A program made the position numbers and the translations under genes. Below, piece after piece: positions 23,501-33,287 of a stretch of DNA of 64,000 bases; within the stretch, counting starts at the first letter, position 1, and every line of letters begins with the position of its first letter. The notes under the pieces are model-generated. The model ran no database searches. It worked only from the letters and a program-made list of their open reading frames with translations, and was not told the DNA's origin. Source of the stretch: Pomacea canaliculata (lineage: Eukaryota; Mollusca; Gastropoda; Architaenioglossa; Ampullariidae); NCBI RefSeq assembly GCF_003073045.1, contig NC_037592.1, positions 20,169,844 through 20,233,843 on the forward strand, read 5' to 3'.

Positions 23501-26500
23501 GAGAAACATGTGTTTTATTTGATTATTTTAGATTTACAAATTTCAGAACACATAAAACTAAACTAATACTACAAGCGCTATATAACTTATTTCTGTGTTA
23601 ATCAACATGTCTTTGTCACGAACCGTTGATTACATAAAAAATGATTAGATTATGTTTCTGCCTTTAATCGCTTATTTTATGTAAATTTCTGCTTTACCAG
23701 TATAGTTCTCAGCTATTAACTTTTATCATTTCAATATGTTTGCAGCAATGGATTCAGTATTAAATGTCTTTCGCAAAACAAAAACGCGTTACAGTTGCCA
23801 ATCATCGACAGCTAAAGCAATGCCGTTCTGCTTTATTTGTTGCGATGATAGATGATCTTTTCTCAACAGTTGTGTTCTTAGCATCATTATAAAATACTCT
23901 TAAACTAATGGTAGGTTTGATTAAGTAATTAAGTAACAAAAACTAACATTTAAACTAAATCCATGAGCTTGTGTCATGTCTGAACTAGGTCAAGATTTCA
24001 GGATGGACTGGACCGATAGCTTTTGATGAACACGGAGTCAGACAGAATCACACCTTAGAAATTTTGCATCTGACCTACAGATCACCACTTAAGAAAGTAA
24101 GAAATCTTTATGTCTCTTTACTTTTTTCTAATAAATTATCATATCTATCAATAGATGCTAGAAACATAAACGTAAGCTGTCTGTGATGGGCGTGTTTCCA
24201 GGTTTCAACAAAAATTCCAGTCAGTGCATGTGCAGAGTGAAAAGCCATATTCACTTCTAATTATCAACGCAAGACATGTTGTAACAAATGTATACATAGA
24301 GGACCTATATTCATTTTAACAAGATTGGCCAAATTAATTTGCTACCAAGTTCTCCTATGTGATGACTATTACTCGTCTAGGGGTCACTAAATCCTAAATA
24401 TATCCACATTTACAGTCAACAGTTTCCTTATTCAACAAACTGAAAAATCTCAGATTCATTATTGTTTTCATTGGATCGTGGTCACTAGAGACAGGAGTGG
24501 TCAGCAAATTTCCGTTCTGATTTAAAGATGCGCCCTTGCCAGAAAACAGGACCCGGTTGTCACCCAATCATAAATAAACTATAGCTATAGGAGTGAGTCA
24601 GTCAGTCAGTCAGTCAGTCAGTCAGTCAGTGAATGCTGTGAGTGAATGCAGAAGACACCCAAAGCATAACCAACGTAATAACCATCTTGAGTAGAATAAA
24701 CTCACAACACTAAACATTTTGTTTTATGTTTTTGGCAGGAAAGTCCTTTCATGATGCAAAAGTGTCCCAGTGCATGGTAACCCCTGCACGGGCAACGTTA
24801 AGTTCGAAGGTTACTGTGCGACCTCATGAACGAATCGCAGAACTCGTTGTTTCCCATACATCATCAAGAAGGTTGCATACAATACTTACGGCAAGCAAGG
24901 GAAGATGGATCCTGGAACGGAATGATTGGAAGAACTGATCAGAGGAAAGTTATTGATTGCGTTTCTTACTTCCATCCAACTTGTTATTAGACATTACAGT
25001 CAGCCTGTGACAAATTGTTTTTACAAAGCCTCTGTGAGCAACATACAAACCTCATACTTAGTGACTTGTCTCTCTCTCATTGTGCCGGCCAGAACTATGT
25101 AAAGCTTAACGCAAAATCTGCCGTATTTTTGTGTAAACATTCATTTATACTCGTATGTCTGCGCAAATATGTACAAACATATAAATAATGAAAACATATG
25201 CACGAAGAGTTACTTTTGTTTAAAAAATCGCCATATTAGGAGATGTGAAAAGTGTTGAATAAAAAGATGACGCCGACGATAAGACGACAGGTACTGCTGC
25301 TACTGATGATGCTTGCGTCTTATATTATTAATGTTGTTATTATATATTATTATTATTATTTTATTATTATTATTATTATTATTATTATCTTGTTTTTTAG
25401 GACGCAGATATAGCTGTGGCTGCCTCTCTCCATAACTGAAGTTCGTGAGCGAGTAGTAGATTTTTCCAAGCCTTACATGGACACAGGGACGTCCATCATG
25501 ATCAAGAAGCCCGACAAGCAGCATGGGGGCATCTTCTCCTTCAAGAGTCCGCTCTCTGATGATGTTTGGCTCTCCATCGTTTTCGGTTTTTCTCCCGTCA
25601 GCCTCGTCCTTTTCCCTCATCGCCGCTTCAGTCCGTACGAGTGACGATTAGAGCAACATCGCCAGCAGCAGCAACCGCAACCCAAGGAGGATGGACAGAA
25701 GACGTGTTCATCGCCAAGGGTTCGCAGCCTGACATCGAGTCTGGCAGCGGATGTCGGGCAAAGTCGTCCAATCCATTCACGTTGGCCAACACTCTGTGGT
25801 TCTCTCTAGGCCTCATCAGCAAGTTCGGTATTCCCCGAGGCAAGTCTGCATGTTAAAACTTAGTCACATAGTCAAACTATAAGAGGTGAACTCTAATGTA
25901 ATTTTAAAATGTTACTTCTAGAGCTTCTGCTGGCAGTGGAGTAACAGAGGTTGCCTGATTTTTACATAGAGCAGCTTTGCTAGTCTTTAACTCACCGAGC
26001 CTTCTCCACAGATATTTATTTAAAATATTTTTAAAATCTAAACGAACTTTGCTTGTCAGAATCACTTTGGTTCCGCAAAATATCACAGAACAGAGACAGC
26101 TCTTGAAAAAAAACAGATACAATAATTAAAGACAGTAAAAAACATACTCCGTACTGATCGTTAAAATGTCAAGAGCCGATCACTGATACTTAATACCATA
26201 GAGACAAAGGCCCACAGCTAGTTATTACTCAAGACAAAACATGATGTAGCTCTTTAAAATTGTGCGTGCTACGTGCGTGTGTGAGAGAGAAGAGAGAGAA
26301 TCTTGTAAATTCATTAAAACTTATCACTTCCGGGCATTTTCCCAGGTCCATATCTGGGCGGCTGGTGGGTCTCGGCCTGGTGGTTCTTCACGCTGATCAT
26401 CATCTCCTCCTACACGGCTAACCTGGCCGCCTTCCTGACCATCGACGCGGCATGGACGTCAAGATTCAACTCGGCCGACACCTTGTCCGGCAGACGGAGA

Positions 26501-29500
26501 TCCGTTACGGTACACTGGTCAACGGCTCCACTCAGCAGCTCTCGAGGTGCGTCGTGTCTCCCTTCTGACCATAAACAAACCTACACAAGCAAAGTTTGTC
26601 TACCTGAACGTTTCCTGTTACCTGTAAATAGTTTGGACATTCTTTCTTGATTTCTTGTGATGTGAACCTTAGGAATTCTATAATTGCTACTATTATATCT
26701 GATTTGAATATTTCTTGCAATAATATTGATTTCTAGAACTTGATAAAAGTTTGAAAATGACAAATGATCTTCACCTAAGTTAGTATGAAGGAATAATAAT
26801 ATTGCACAAAGCTAAATGACATAATGCCCTTATAAGCTCTCTGATGGATGTCGATAAATCAGTTACTGCGGGCCGTATAAATAAATGGTGTTCTTCATTT
26901 ACCGAGAGTGTTTCATTACACTTGGTTCGTGTGTGTGTGTGTGTGCCCAGAGCACAGAGGGACTGTGTACAAGCAGATGTGGAACTTCATGAAGGAGGCG
27001 CAGCCCAGCGTCTTCGTGTCGTCAATGACGAGGCTGCGTTCAAGCGGCGTGCGCGATAGCAAATGGAAGTATGCTTCTTGCTGACTCCACCATGAACATC
27101 TACCACAATCAGCGGAAGCCGTGCACCACCATGATGGTGCGGCCGCAACCTCGACTTCAAGGGCTACGGTGTCGTCACTCCCTTAGATCTGATCTGAGGT
27201 AGAGTGCAAAGCGACCTTCATTTCTATCCTTTCTCTCCTATTCTCTATTTCTCGTTTCTTCTTTCTCTTTTTTTTTTTTTTCTTTTTTGTTCTGTTTTTG
27301 CCTTGTCTCTTCGTAATTTATTGTGTTCTGTCCTTTAATGCACAACTGTTTTCTTCTAAATTAGGAATAATTTATTACAAGAGTCAATAGACATTTTTTT
27401 TTTTTGTAAATGCAGAAAAATGGAAGAAAAAAGTTGTTTATCTGTGGGTGTGTTGGGGTTTTTTGTTTGTTTATTTTTGGTTTTCTTATGTGAGCTTGGT
27501 CATTCGTTATTTGTTCGCTTTCAACACTTAATAATGTGAAATGAAAAAAAATTGATTTGTCTATATCTATAATTTTAGCCCCCTACCTTCAATCAGAAAC
27601 ACTTGTATTTACTTTCATAGATTAACGCAGTCTGGTTCCTGTATTATTATCATTGGATTTGTTGCATTTGTGCGTGTTGTGATTACCAGAGTATTTTCAG
27701 TTTGGAAAATCCATTTCATCAACACTTTACAAACGAGAGCCAATCTCCAATTCCGTGTGAAGTATTTTCATCCTTTTAAATCTCACGCCTCTTACACTTA
27801 TTTTTTTTTATGGCTCGCTACTTTTGTTGTTTTGTTTGTTTTGTTTTTCGTCTCCTCCCTCTGTAATTTCTCTACAGTAAACACACTCAGTGGAGATTTG
27901 TTAGTTTTCTCAGTTGGTGACATTTGATATAATATTTTCCCCGATTGCTCTCCTGTTCAAGTGTGTACCTTACACATTTTTTCCATTGGACCGCTTCCAG
28001 CGATAAGATTGGCTATTTTTTACTATTACAGAATATTGTCAGTGTTAAATAACTTTATGATGTCTTGGTCTGTGGCAGAGCTCCTATCAACATCGCCGTC
28101 CTTCAGCTGAGAGAAGTGGCCCGTGAGCTGCACAAACTGGAGCGCAAGTGGTGGTATGACAAAGGAGAGTGTGGACAGAACATAAAGTAACATCGTCTCG
28201 CCCTCTTGTGTAGCGACTCTAGAAGGCTTTGTTCTAGACAGGCTTGACTCCAAATTCACAGAACTTACAAATGATATTTTATCGGAGTCAAAAATAGCAA
28301 ATCTTACAATAAAAACAGTGTCAGAACAAGTTTGTTTTAAAATACTTGTCAATAAAATCAAAACTGAAATAGAATTTTTTTGCAATTTATAAAACTTTTT
28401 TTCCCGAACTTGTTGAACTAGGACTGTTTCGAGTCTTGTAAAGCCACTAGACAAGAAACACGTTTTACTTTAAGAAGCTGAAAATATTCACACATATTTT
28501 ACAACGGCATTTACAGTTGTGAGCAGAGCATAAACAAAAATGTTTCACGAAAATGAAAGTATATGAACGCACACATAAAGTTTTAAGTCTTTGGGTGTTT
28601 GTCTTAAATTCTGACCCCAGCTTAGCCTCGGGGTCATCCAAACGTCAGCAAGAAAAACCTCTCGCTGACTTAAGTCCTTCTTAAACAGAAAAATGATGAT
28701 TTACTGAACACTTTCAACTCAGTCAAACATCCGACCACACTTTATTGTTCATAACAGACTTTAAAGTGTAGACATGACGTCATCTGGAGGCTGTGATCTA
28801 CCTATAGTATGTGCCTAAGCTCATAAAACATTATCCAGATGTACGAAGACTCGTCCTGTCAAATTATCCACACGTTCAAACACACCAAACCTTTCGCAAG
28901 TACACTGGTGTAGACAGGGTGCATAGTATATTACCCAATCTTCCTGATGGTCACACTCTGGATTAAGACGACCCAAGACAACAACATATGTATCCAGTGA
29001 CCCTTCATCCAACAGCTAGAGACCTGCACTTTGCAGATATTAGTCTCCTATCTCATCGCAACAACATGCACAATCCAAACTGAGTAAGCTAGCCGAGAAG
29101 CAGAGAAGACTGGCTTAAATGTAAACAGAAAGACGACCGAAGGATGAGAATCAACAAGAAGCAGGACCTCCCAATCCAACTTCAAGAGAGAACATACTGG
29201 AAACAGACCGCATCATGTAGACTGAACTAAACTACAACTAATAGACTCTAGACGCAAATGGTTGTCACAATGTCACTTTTGACAATTACCCAAAAAAAAT
29301 CTAATTCCTTGCTTACTTTTTTTCGTGAAAAGTTTTCAAGAGCACTCTGATCCACAGCTTTCTGGAAAGAATTAGTTCTGAGCATTCACAAAGCTTGAAA
29401 GTCTTTTCCAGTGCGGTTGGTCGTGCACAGTAACAAATTGTCAAGAGTTATTTTCTGTATAATTTTGAGCAGAACACTGACTGCTGACACTTGATCGCTA

Positions 29501-30858
29501 AATGGCGAGTCTAACGCTTCTAACAACTTTCTTCCTTTTTATTTCAGGAGAGCAAGTCAAGCTCATTAACTCTCTCAAACGTTTCTGAATATTTCACATT
29601 CTGTGGAGGTCTTGTTCTCTCCATGATTGTGGCACTTCTGGATTATTGCATTAGAATGAGGCTCAGACAGAGGAACTGCAAAACAGGCATAGTGAGTATA
29701 GCAGGCCACCATCTTAATGAAACAATGTACTAGACTTAAAGCTAAATGTGCTAAAGGTGTTTTTAAGCTTCTTAACTGATATCTGTTAAAGTCATTCATC
29801 CAAAACTTTCTTAATTACAAAGGAAATTAAATAAAGCGTTTGTTCAATTAGTTAATTTTAGATCATTGTTTTGAGTGATTTTACGTGAATTGAGAACATT
29901 CAAACTCTTTAATTGATATTTTGATGAAAGAGAATGTTATAGCAATTGTATGCATAAACATATGCAAACATACAGCTAGTTCAAGGCAAACATACACTCA
30001 TGAGCACTCTACAGTGCAGCTTCCTACACACGCGCCTTCTTTGTGAAAACCAATGAAAATTGAGATATGAAAATACATTTTTAATTTCGTACGATCACAT
30101 CACCAGTTTCGTTCCTGCATCATAATGTGTTTTGACTGTTCATCCACACAGACTTCAATTCGATTTTCCCGAAAAAAAGACAGATCAAGGGAAAGAACAA
30201 CACGGAGCAGCTACCGACAACCTACGTCCAATGTAATGTCAGGCAACAACGGAACAGTGCGTGTAGCTTTGTTATTTATTTTGTTATCGCTTCAATACAG
30301 CTTACCTTTAATTTCAAACACTACATGGCTCGATAATGAAGAGAGTGTAACGGGGTTGTTTGTCAGCAAGATACAAACTGACAAAAATACTTGTTATTGA
30401 GTTCTCTAACACATTTCAGTACGAACGAGACGCAGTTCTTAAAGACTCCTCTTCATTTTTAAAAAATAAAATATAATGTTCTACCATTTTACTTGTGAAA
30501 AAAATCAAAAGAGTTGATTGATTTAGGAAATAACTCTTAAATCAACACGCGTGGGAGAGAGAAAGAGATTTACAGAAAATGTGTGTGTTGGCGAGATTGC
30601 CTATGTATACGTGTGGTTGCATGTTTGTATCTATTCATCACTTATACTCACTACACATCACTGCAACACGCTGTCTTCAATGCTGTTTCCATTGCCCTGA
30701 ATGTTTTACACACAGTACCACCAGAGTATCCCCCCTGTTACTTGTGTGTTCAATATTTGGCATACTTGGCTAATTATTTATTTTGTTTGTACTTCTAGTG
30801 CCCATATTCAAGAGAAGCACTGCACTCGTGTATTGATACGCTGGACAACTCATTATGA
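11345..30858 (+). CDS. AMPA-type ionotropic glutamate receptor gene, 5' end missing, several exons frame-broken
   Basis: This gene encodes a ligand-gated cation channel subunit of the AMPA/kainate class, which acts at the plasma membrane. Fifteen coding exons are recognised: 11345-11506, 12873-13121, 13732-13928, 14344-14397, 21357-21503, 21881-22087, 23989-24096, 24739-24949, 25401-25839, 26346-26546, 26951-27198, 28079-28186, 29548-29691, 30152-30256 and 30799-30858. In order they encode the amino-terminal domain, S1, M1/pore/M2, M3 (SYTANLAAF at 26408-26434), S2, M4 and a short tail. AMPA-type features include SIMIKKP, MQQG-like pore codons and [10 protein letters not shown]. Exon phases agree wherever exons are clean. 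The first exon seen begins inside the amino-terminal domain, so the signal peptide and start lie upstream and were not found. A linker of about 30 residues before S1 is also missing. Exons 5 and 8-11 contain about twenty single-base breaks, which are either assembly errors or pseudogene decay. No gene symbol is given because the orthology within AMPA-like receptors is not resolved. Confidence 0.9.
12873..13121 (+). CDS. Glutamate receptor exon 2 seen: amino-terminal domain
   Basis: The acceptor is CCCTTTCAG and the donor is G|GTAAAA. The peptide contains [20 protein letters not shown], then HVPYVIYTS and [17 protein letters not shown]. These match the iGluR amino-terminal region, where AMPA receptors have GVYAIFG...WQTFVYIYD. 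The length is 249 nt with an intact frame. The antisense ORF over this exon (12869-13357) is a shadow. Confidence 0.88.
13732..13928 (+). CDS. Glutamate receptor exon 3 seen: amino-terminal domain
   Basis: The acceptor is GATGACAG and the donor is CAG|GTAGGA. It continues the previous exon as D-D-G-L-W-Q-L-Q-R, the DADRGL..LQ element of the family. It then runs through [18 protein letters not shown], the segment equivalent to HVIFDCSHEMAAGILKQ. The frame is intact and the exon ends on a codon boundary. Confidence 0.88.
14344..14397 (+). CDS. Glutamate receptor exon 4 seen: short amino-terminal domain exon
   Basis: This is an 18-codon exon, [18 protein letters not shown], between TTCTCTTAG and GTGAGT. 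It matches the conserved MGM..EYYHYI element of the family. It joins in phase 0 to exon 3 on one side and, across a 7-kb intron, to the [13 protein letters not shown] exon on the other. Confidence 0.85.
18257..18455 (-). repeat. tRNA-like SINE, minus strand
   Basis: The reverse complement contains GGTTAGCGCCGGTCACC (box A-like) and CCTGGGTTCACATCTCC (box B-like), and ends in GTAAGTAAGGTAAGTAAGG, a typical SINE simple-repeat tail. It lies in the 7-kb receptor intron. Confidence 0.5.
18748..19005 (+). repeat. tRNA-like SINE, plus strand
   Basis: GGTGGTTAGTGGCC (box A-like) and GCTGGTTCGTATCTCAGC (box B-like) lie about 50 bases apart. They are followed by a (TG)n tract and AATTAGTGCTGGGTGTTATAAATGGG. 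It is head to head with the SINE at 18257-18455. Confidence 0.5.
21357..21503 (+). CDS. Glutamate receptor exon 5 seen: frame-broken
   Basis: The acceptor is CTTCAACAG and the donor is TCT|GTAAGT. The peptide opens [13 protein letters not shown] and should continue with the conserved VNVTGF, RL and FQQFM elements. All three are present, but in three different frames: TAA interrupts frame 1, VNVTGF is in frame 2, RLPLVD in frame 3, and [12 protein letters not shown] back in another frame. Each break looks like a single missing base in a short homopolymer. The exon is 147 nt, and three missing bases would make it a multiple of three. This suggests assembly error, but pseudogene decay is not excluded. 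Confidence 0.8.
21777..21890 (+). repeat. 53-bp tandem duplication covering a splice acceptor
   Basis: AGATGAA(G)CCTT recurs at 21777, 21830 and 21883 with a period of exactly 53 bp. The two complete units each include CCCTGTGTGGATGTACAG, the acceptor of the next receptor exon. An extra acceptor-like AG therefore sits at 21826-21827, 53 bp upstream of the true one at 21879-21880. Confidence 0.85.
21881..22087 (+). CDS. Glutamate receptor exon 6 seen: end of amino-terminal domain
   Basis: 69 codons, open throughout, from GATGTACAG to AAG|GTTTGC. The peptide includes [35 protein letters not shown] and [13 protein letters not shown]. These match AALTYDAV..., RRGELYNNGTKGIDC and PWEHG..I..AL of the family. 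It joins in phase 0 to [12 protein letters not shown] in the next exon. Confidence 0.9.
22560..22640 (+). repeat. CT/CA simple repeat
   Basis: Alternating CTCT and CACA tracts in a receptor intron, with diverged GACCATCGAAGCAC-like repeats around them (22503, 22546). Confidence 0.75.
23117..23186 (+). repeat. 21-bp tandem repeat, about 3.3 copies
   Basis: GGCTATAGGGCTCTGCAGGAT is repeated three times without visible divergence, followed by a partial fourth copy. It lies in a receptor intron. The period is a multiple of three, so it makes a short repetitive ORF, which I do not regard as a gene. Confidence 0.9.
23989..24096 (+). CDS. Glutamate receptor exon 7 seen: junction of amino-terminal domain and linker
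   Basis: 36 codons between CTAG and GTAAGA, open. It begins [20 protein letters not shown], the counterpart of the family's V-I-G-L-T-G-x-I-x-F-D-x-x-G-x-R-x-N motif, and continues HTLEILHL. It ends YRSPLKK. The usual linker before S1 is not seen after it. Confidence 0.88.
24594..24630 (+). repeat. (GTCA)n microsatellite
   Basis: About nine uninterrupted GTCA units in a receptor intron, shortly upstream of the S1 exon. Confidence 0.9.
24739..24949 (+). CDS. Glutamate receptor exon 8 seen: ligand-binding S1 lobe, frame-broken
   Basis: The acceptor is TTTGGCAG. Conserved S1 pieces are present in order but in different frames: [36 protein letters not shown] and DGSWNGMIG. About six single-base insertions or deletions and one or more stops separate them. 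The glutamate-binding lobe is therefore recognisable but not translatable as written. The right end is uncertain by a base because the donor itself seems affected (GGAAAGTTATT). Confidence 0.82.
25321..25388 (+). repeat. (ATT)n microsatellite next to a splice acceptor
   Basis: ATT/ATTATT repeats with a few interruptions end about 12 bases before the acceptor TTTTTTAG of the M1/pore exon, in the place of a normal branch-point region. Confidence 0.85.
25401..25839 (+). CDS. Glutamate receptor exon 9 seen: S1 end, M1, pore loop, frame-broken
   Basis: It contains DADIAVAA, then in another frame [17 protein letters not shown] with SIMIKKP, the M1 region [15 protein letters not shown], and in a third frame [12 protein letters not shown] of the pore helix. 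The next pore codons are CAG CAA (Q/R site CAG at 25817-25819), followed by a piece resembling SVFPR. At least three breaks occur (near 25425, 25645 and 25813). The most likely exon end is GAG|GCAAGT, a GC-type donor, or the donor may be damaged like the rest of the exon. Confidence 0.85.
26346..26546 (+). CDS. Glutamate receptor exon 10 seen: M3 gate helix, frame-broken
   Basis: [20 protein letters not shown] is clean and carries the invariant SYTANLAAF channel-gate motif (26408-26434). The preceding SISGRLV piece and the following [17 protein letters not shown] piece are in other frames, so at least two breaks are needed. The acceptor is TTCCCAG and the donor is GAG|GTGCGT. Confidence 0.9.
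26951..27198 (+). CDS. Glutamate receptor exon 11 seen: ligand-binding S2 lobe, frame-broken
   Basis: It opens in the correct phase as [20 protein letters not shown], then shifts frame. [44 protein letters not shown] and SDLR follow in other frames. About six single-base insertions or deletions are needed. The order and conservation are those of the AMPA-receptor S2 lobe. It ends in CTGAG|GTAGAG, which joins in phase to the next exon. Confidence 0.88.
28079..28186 (+). CDS. Glutamate receptor exon 12 seen: end of S2
   Basis: It reads [20 protein letters not shown], then [16 protein letters not shown], which is the S2 end of AMPA receptors. The frame is open. The exon ends ATAAA|GTAACA. As written, the splice would put the M4 exon out of frame, whereas AAG followed by TAA (28188-28190) would terminate the protein without M4. 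One extra G would restore phase 0 with the M4 exon. Confidence 0.85.
29548..29691 (+). CDS. Glutamate receptor exon 13 seen: M4 helix
   Basis: 48 codons from TATTTCAG to [29 protein letters not shown], then [17 protein letters not shown]. This is the conserved ALSLSNV..VF.IL..GL...MLVAL segment forming the fourth membrane helix, ending in a basic cytoplasmic stretch. Confidence 0.88.
30152..30256 (+). CDS. Glutamate receptor exon 14 seen: cytoplasmic tail
   Basis: The acceptor is CCACACAG. The 35 codons give a very basic, Ser/Arg-rich tail ([20 protein letters not shown]). The proposed donor ACA|GTGCGT leaves phase 0. Reading on without splicing gives an open frame to 30400 with a hydrophobic stretch ([17 protein letters not shown]), which is more likely intron than tail. 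Confidence 0.6.
30799..30858 (+). CDS. Glutamate receptor: probable last coding exon
   Basis: The acceptor ACTTCTAG is followed by [19 protein letters not shown] and TGA, in phase 0 with the donor at 30256. The assignment rests on phase, position and a peptide-like composition. I cannot match this short tail to a specific homologue, so it is tentative. AATAAA sites at 31828 and 32099 could serve the transcript. Confidence 0.5.
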   Translation, partial: CPYSREALHSCIDTLDNSL

Positions 30859-33287
30859 CAGTGACTTCTGCTACTCCAGTCACACACAAGTCTGCCTTTG
30901 GTCGGCACGGACTGTGAGTTCTCAGGGTGTCGTAGGAACACTTCATCGAAATTTGCTTCATCTCCATGCTCTGCAACCGTCACACAATGAATCTGTATCC
31001 TATACACGTCCGTGGTCACACGCAGGCCTACACGCGAAGGGAGACAATCTCACTATCGCCCTGCGCTAATTCTGCCTCCATGTCCATCAACGTGTTTTGG
31101 ATGCGGTGGAGTACATCGGTTCCCGGTCATTCATCAAAAGGCTAAAAAATAGAATGATCCTGGAGAGTTTTCAACAGATTTTTGCAAAGTTTGGTCCAAA
31201 AAGAATCGTCAGCAAATATATCCTGTTGATCCATGTGTTTTTAGTTTGGCGCGATGTGATATGAAGCCGTTAAAAGCTTGTGTTCACACCTCTAAATAAG
31301 CATTACTTGTGTCCCTTAATGTGAAAGCTATTTATGATCGTGCGTGTGTGTGTGTGCTTGCTTTTTGTCAATTTGTGTGTGCGTGCATACGATCGCGCAT
31401 GTGTGTGGTGTGAGAAGAGAGAGAAGGAGAGCATGCAGTCCTTCATTACGAACAAAAGTCTTAAAGATCATTTTCCCCAGCACTATGTGAGTAATTTCAA
31501 ACTATTTTTAAAGAAAAGGTTTACTTATTGTGTGTTTTGTTCATGTGTTTTTAACTGTGGATCATGGAGAATATTTTCATTGACACAATGACTGGTTGAT
31601 AGACAACGACGTGAGCACAATGTCCTATTTCACAGCGACTCTTGGCCTTAATTTGCTTTTAACATTTTGTAAAGATGTTCGCGAATGATCATTAGCATAC
31701 TGGAGTCTGCTTGATGGATTTACTTTCAGTGCAATATAATGGCCTTAGTTGCTGCCGCAGTGTATCGCTGTGTTTGGAGTTCATTTACTTTGCTTGTCAT
31801 TTTACTTTTCAAATGCAAATTTGCAAAAATAAATTGGAATGGTTTGGAAATGAGAGAGGCTTTATATCATGCACATCGTATGACCATGTGATGTCTCATT
31901 ACTGAGATTTCTTGTTTACAAATCCAAACAAAAATGAACACCATCCCTTTGTGTCTTTAACCACATTTATTGACTGATATAAATATTAAAATGTCTGAGA
32001 ATGTAATGGTTTCTGGAATATTTTTGCATCAATCATTACATCTTCCCTATTAGAAACGGAACTGCATAAGAAATGCTCACCGTGCAACATTCTTTGTCAA
32101 TAAAGATGCAACATTGTGTATCACAAATCACGTCCTAGGTATAACCAGACATTATAAAATCCATCAGACTGAATAGTTGTCGCTTTTGCTTAAGAAACTT
32201 GCAATTTGAAAGAAACATCCAAGGTTTGTATCACAAGTATTAACGGAAAAGTATATCAATATACAATGAAACTCTTAATTTTAAACAAAATAAAGACCTG
32301 AGGGTTTGTTTGTTGTTTTTTTTCTTTTTTTTCTTTTTTTTCTTTTTTTTTTTCTTTTTTTGTTGTTAACTTTTTAATGCCTTGTTTTCTGACGTCATAA
32401 ATAGCAGTTGGTTACTAGCTGATTATGTAATTTGCTTGTGGGAAGGGGAGATGATTCGTCCTGTATTCTCTTATGCCTCACTCTGCTGCACGCGCAAACA
32501 TGGCCTTTCACGCTGCAATGAATAAACAATTCCCTGGTGTGTGAGGGCGTTGCGTTTTCGTTTGATTGCTCAAATGATTTTGTGTGTGCGAATTTCTGGG
32601 TGTCGTAAAGATAGGAGGCCGACTTGAAGAAGCATCCTTCCACTTGATCTTTGATAGTTGGCAAAAGAGACTCAAACCGACAGTTGTTCTTGTTGTGATC
32701 AATAGTAAGTGCCACTCACAGCCATTTCAATTTTTCAGCGTTCCTTGAAGGATATATTGGTGATTTGATGATACTGTTTGTTAACTTCCTGAAAAAATTC
32801 AGCCGTTGGTTCATGTAATCCCTGTGGTATAGTAGTCGCTCTCCACAATGTTTTAGAATTTAGAGCTTAACGGAAGATGATCAGGAAATGCACAACATGA
32901 AAGCAAGAACAGTCATGAAAGCAGGAGAGGATCCAGTTCAAATATCCCGACTGCAGGTCCAACTTCGTTTGCAGCCAATCTCCGCCAAGCCAGCACTCGC
33001 CAATCCCAAGGGAGCCGAGCAGGAATTAAATTTTCTCTGGTGCCAGGAATAGCCAATTCCTTCGTTAAAATGTCGTCTGCAGGAGCGAGATCGGCCCTAG
33101 TAGATTATGCCAGGAGACAGATCTGATGGAAGTTCATGACAAATCGGTTGGTGTCAGGAAGGGCAACAATCTTTGATGTGGGCTTGGAACGACAGAAAGT
33201 ATCCGAGAAGGGCATAGTCGGAAAAGTAACCGTTAGTTGCAAATATTGAAATGTTCGTCACGAGGGAGGCAACAAAACTTACAAATG

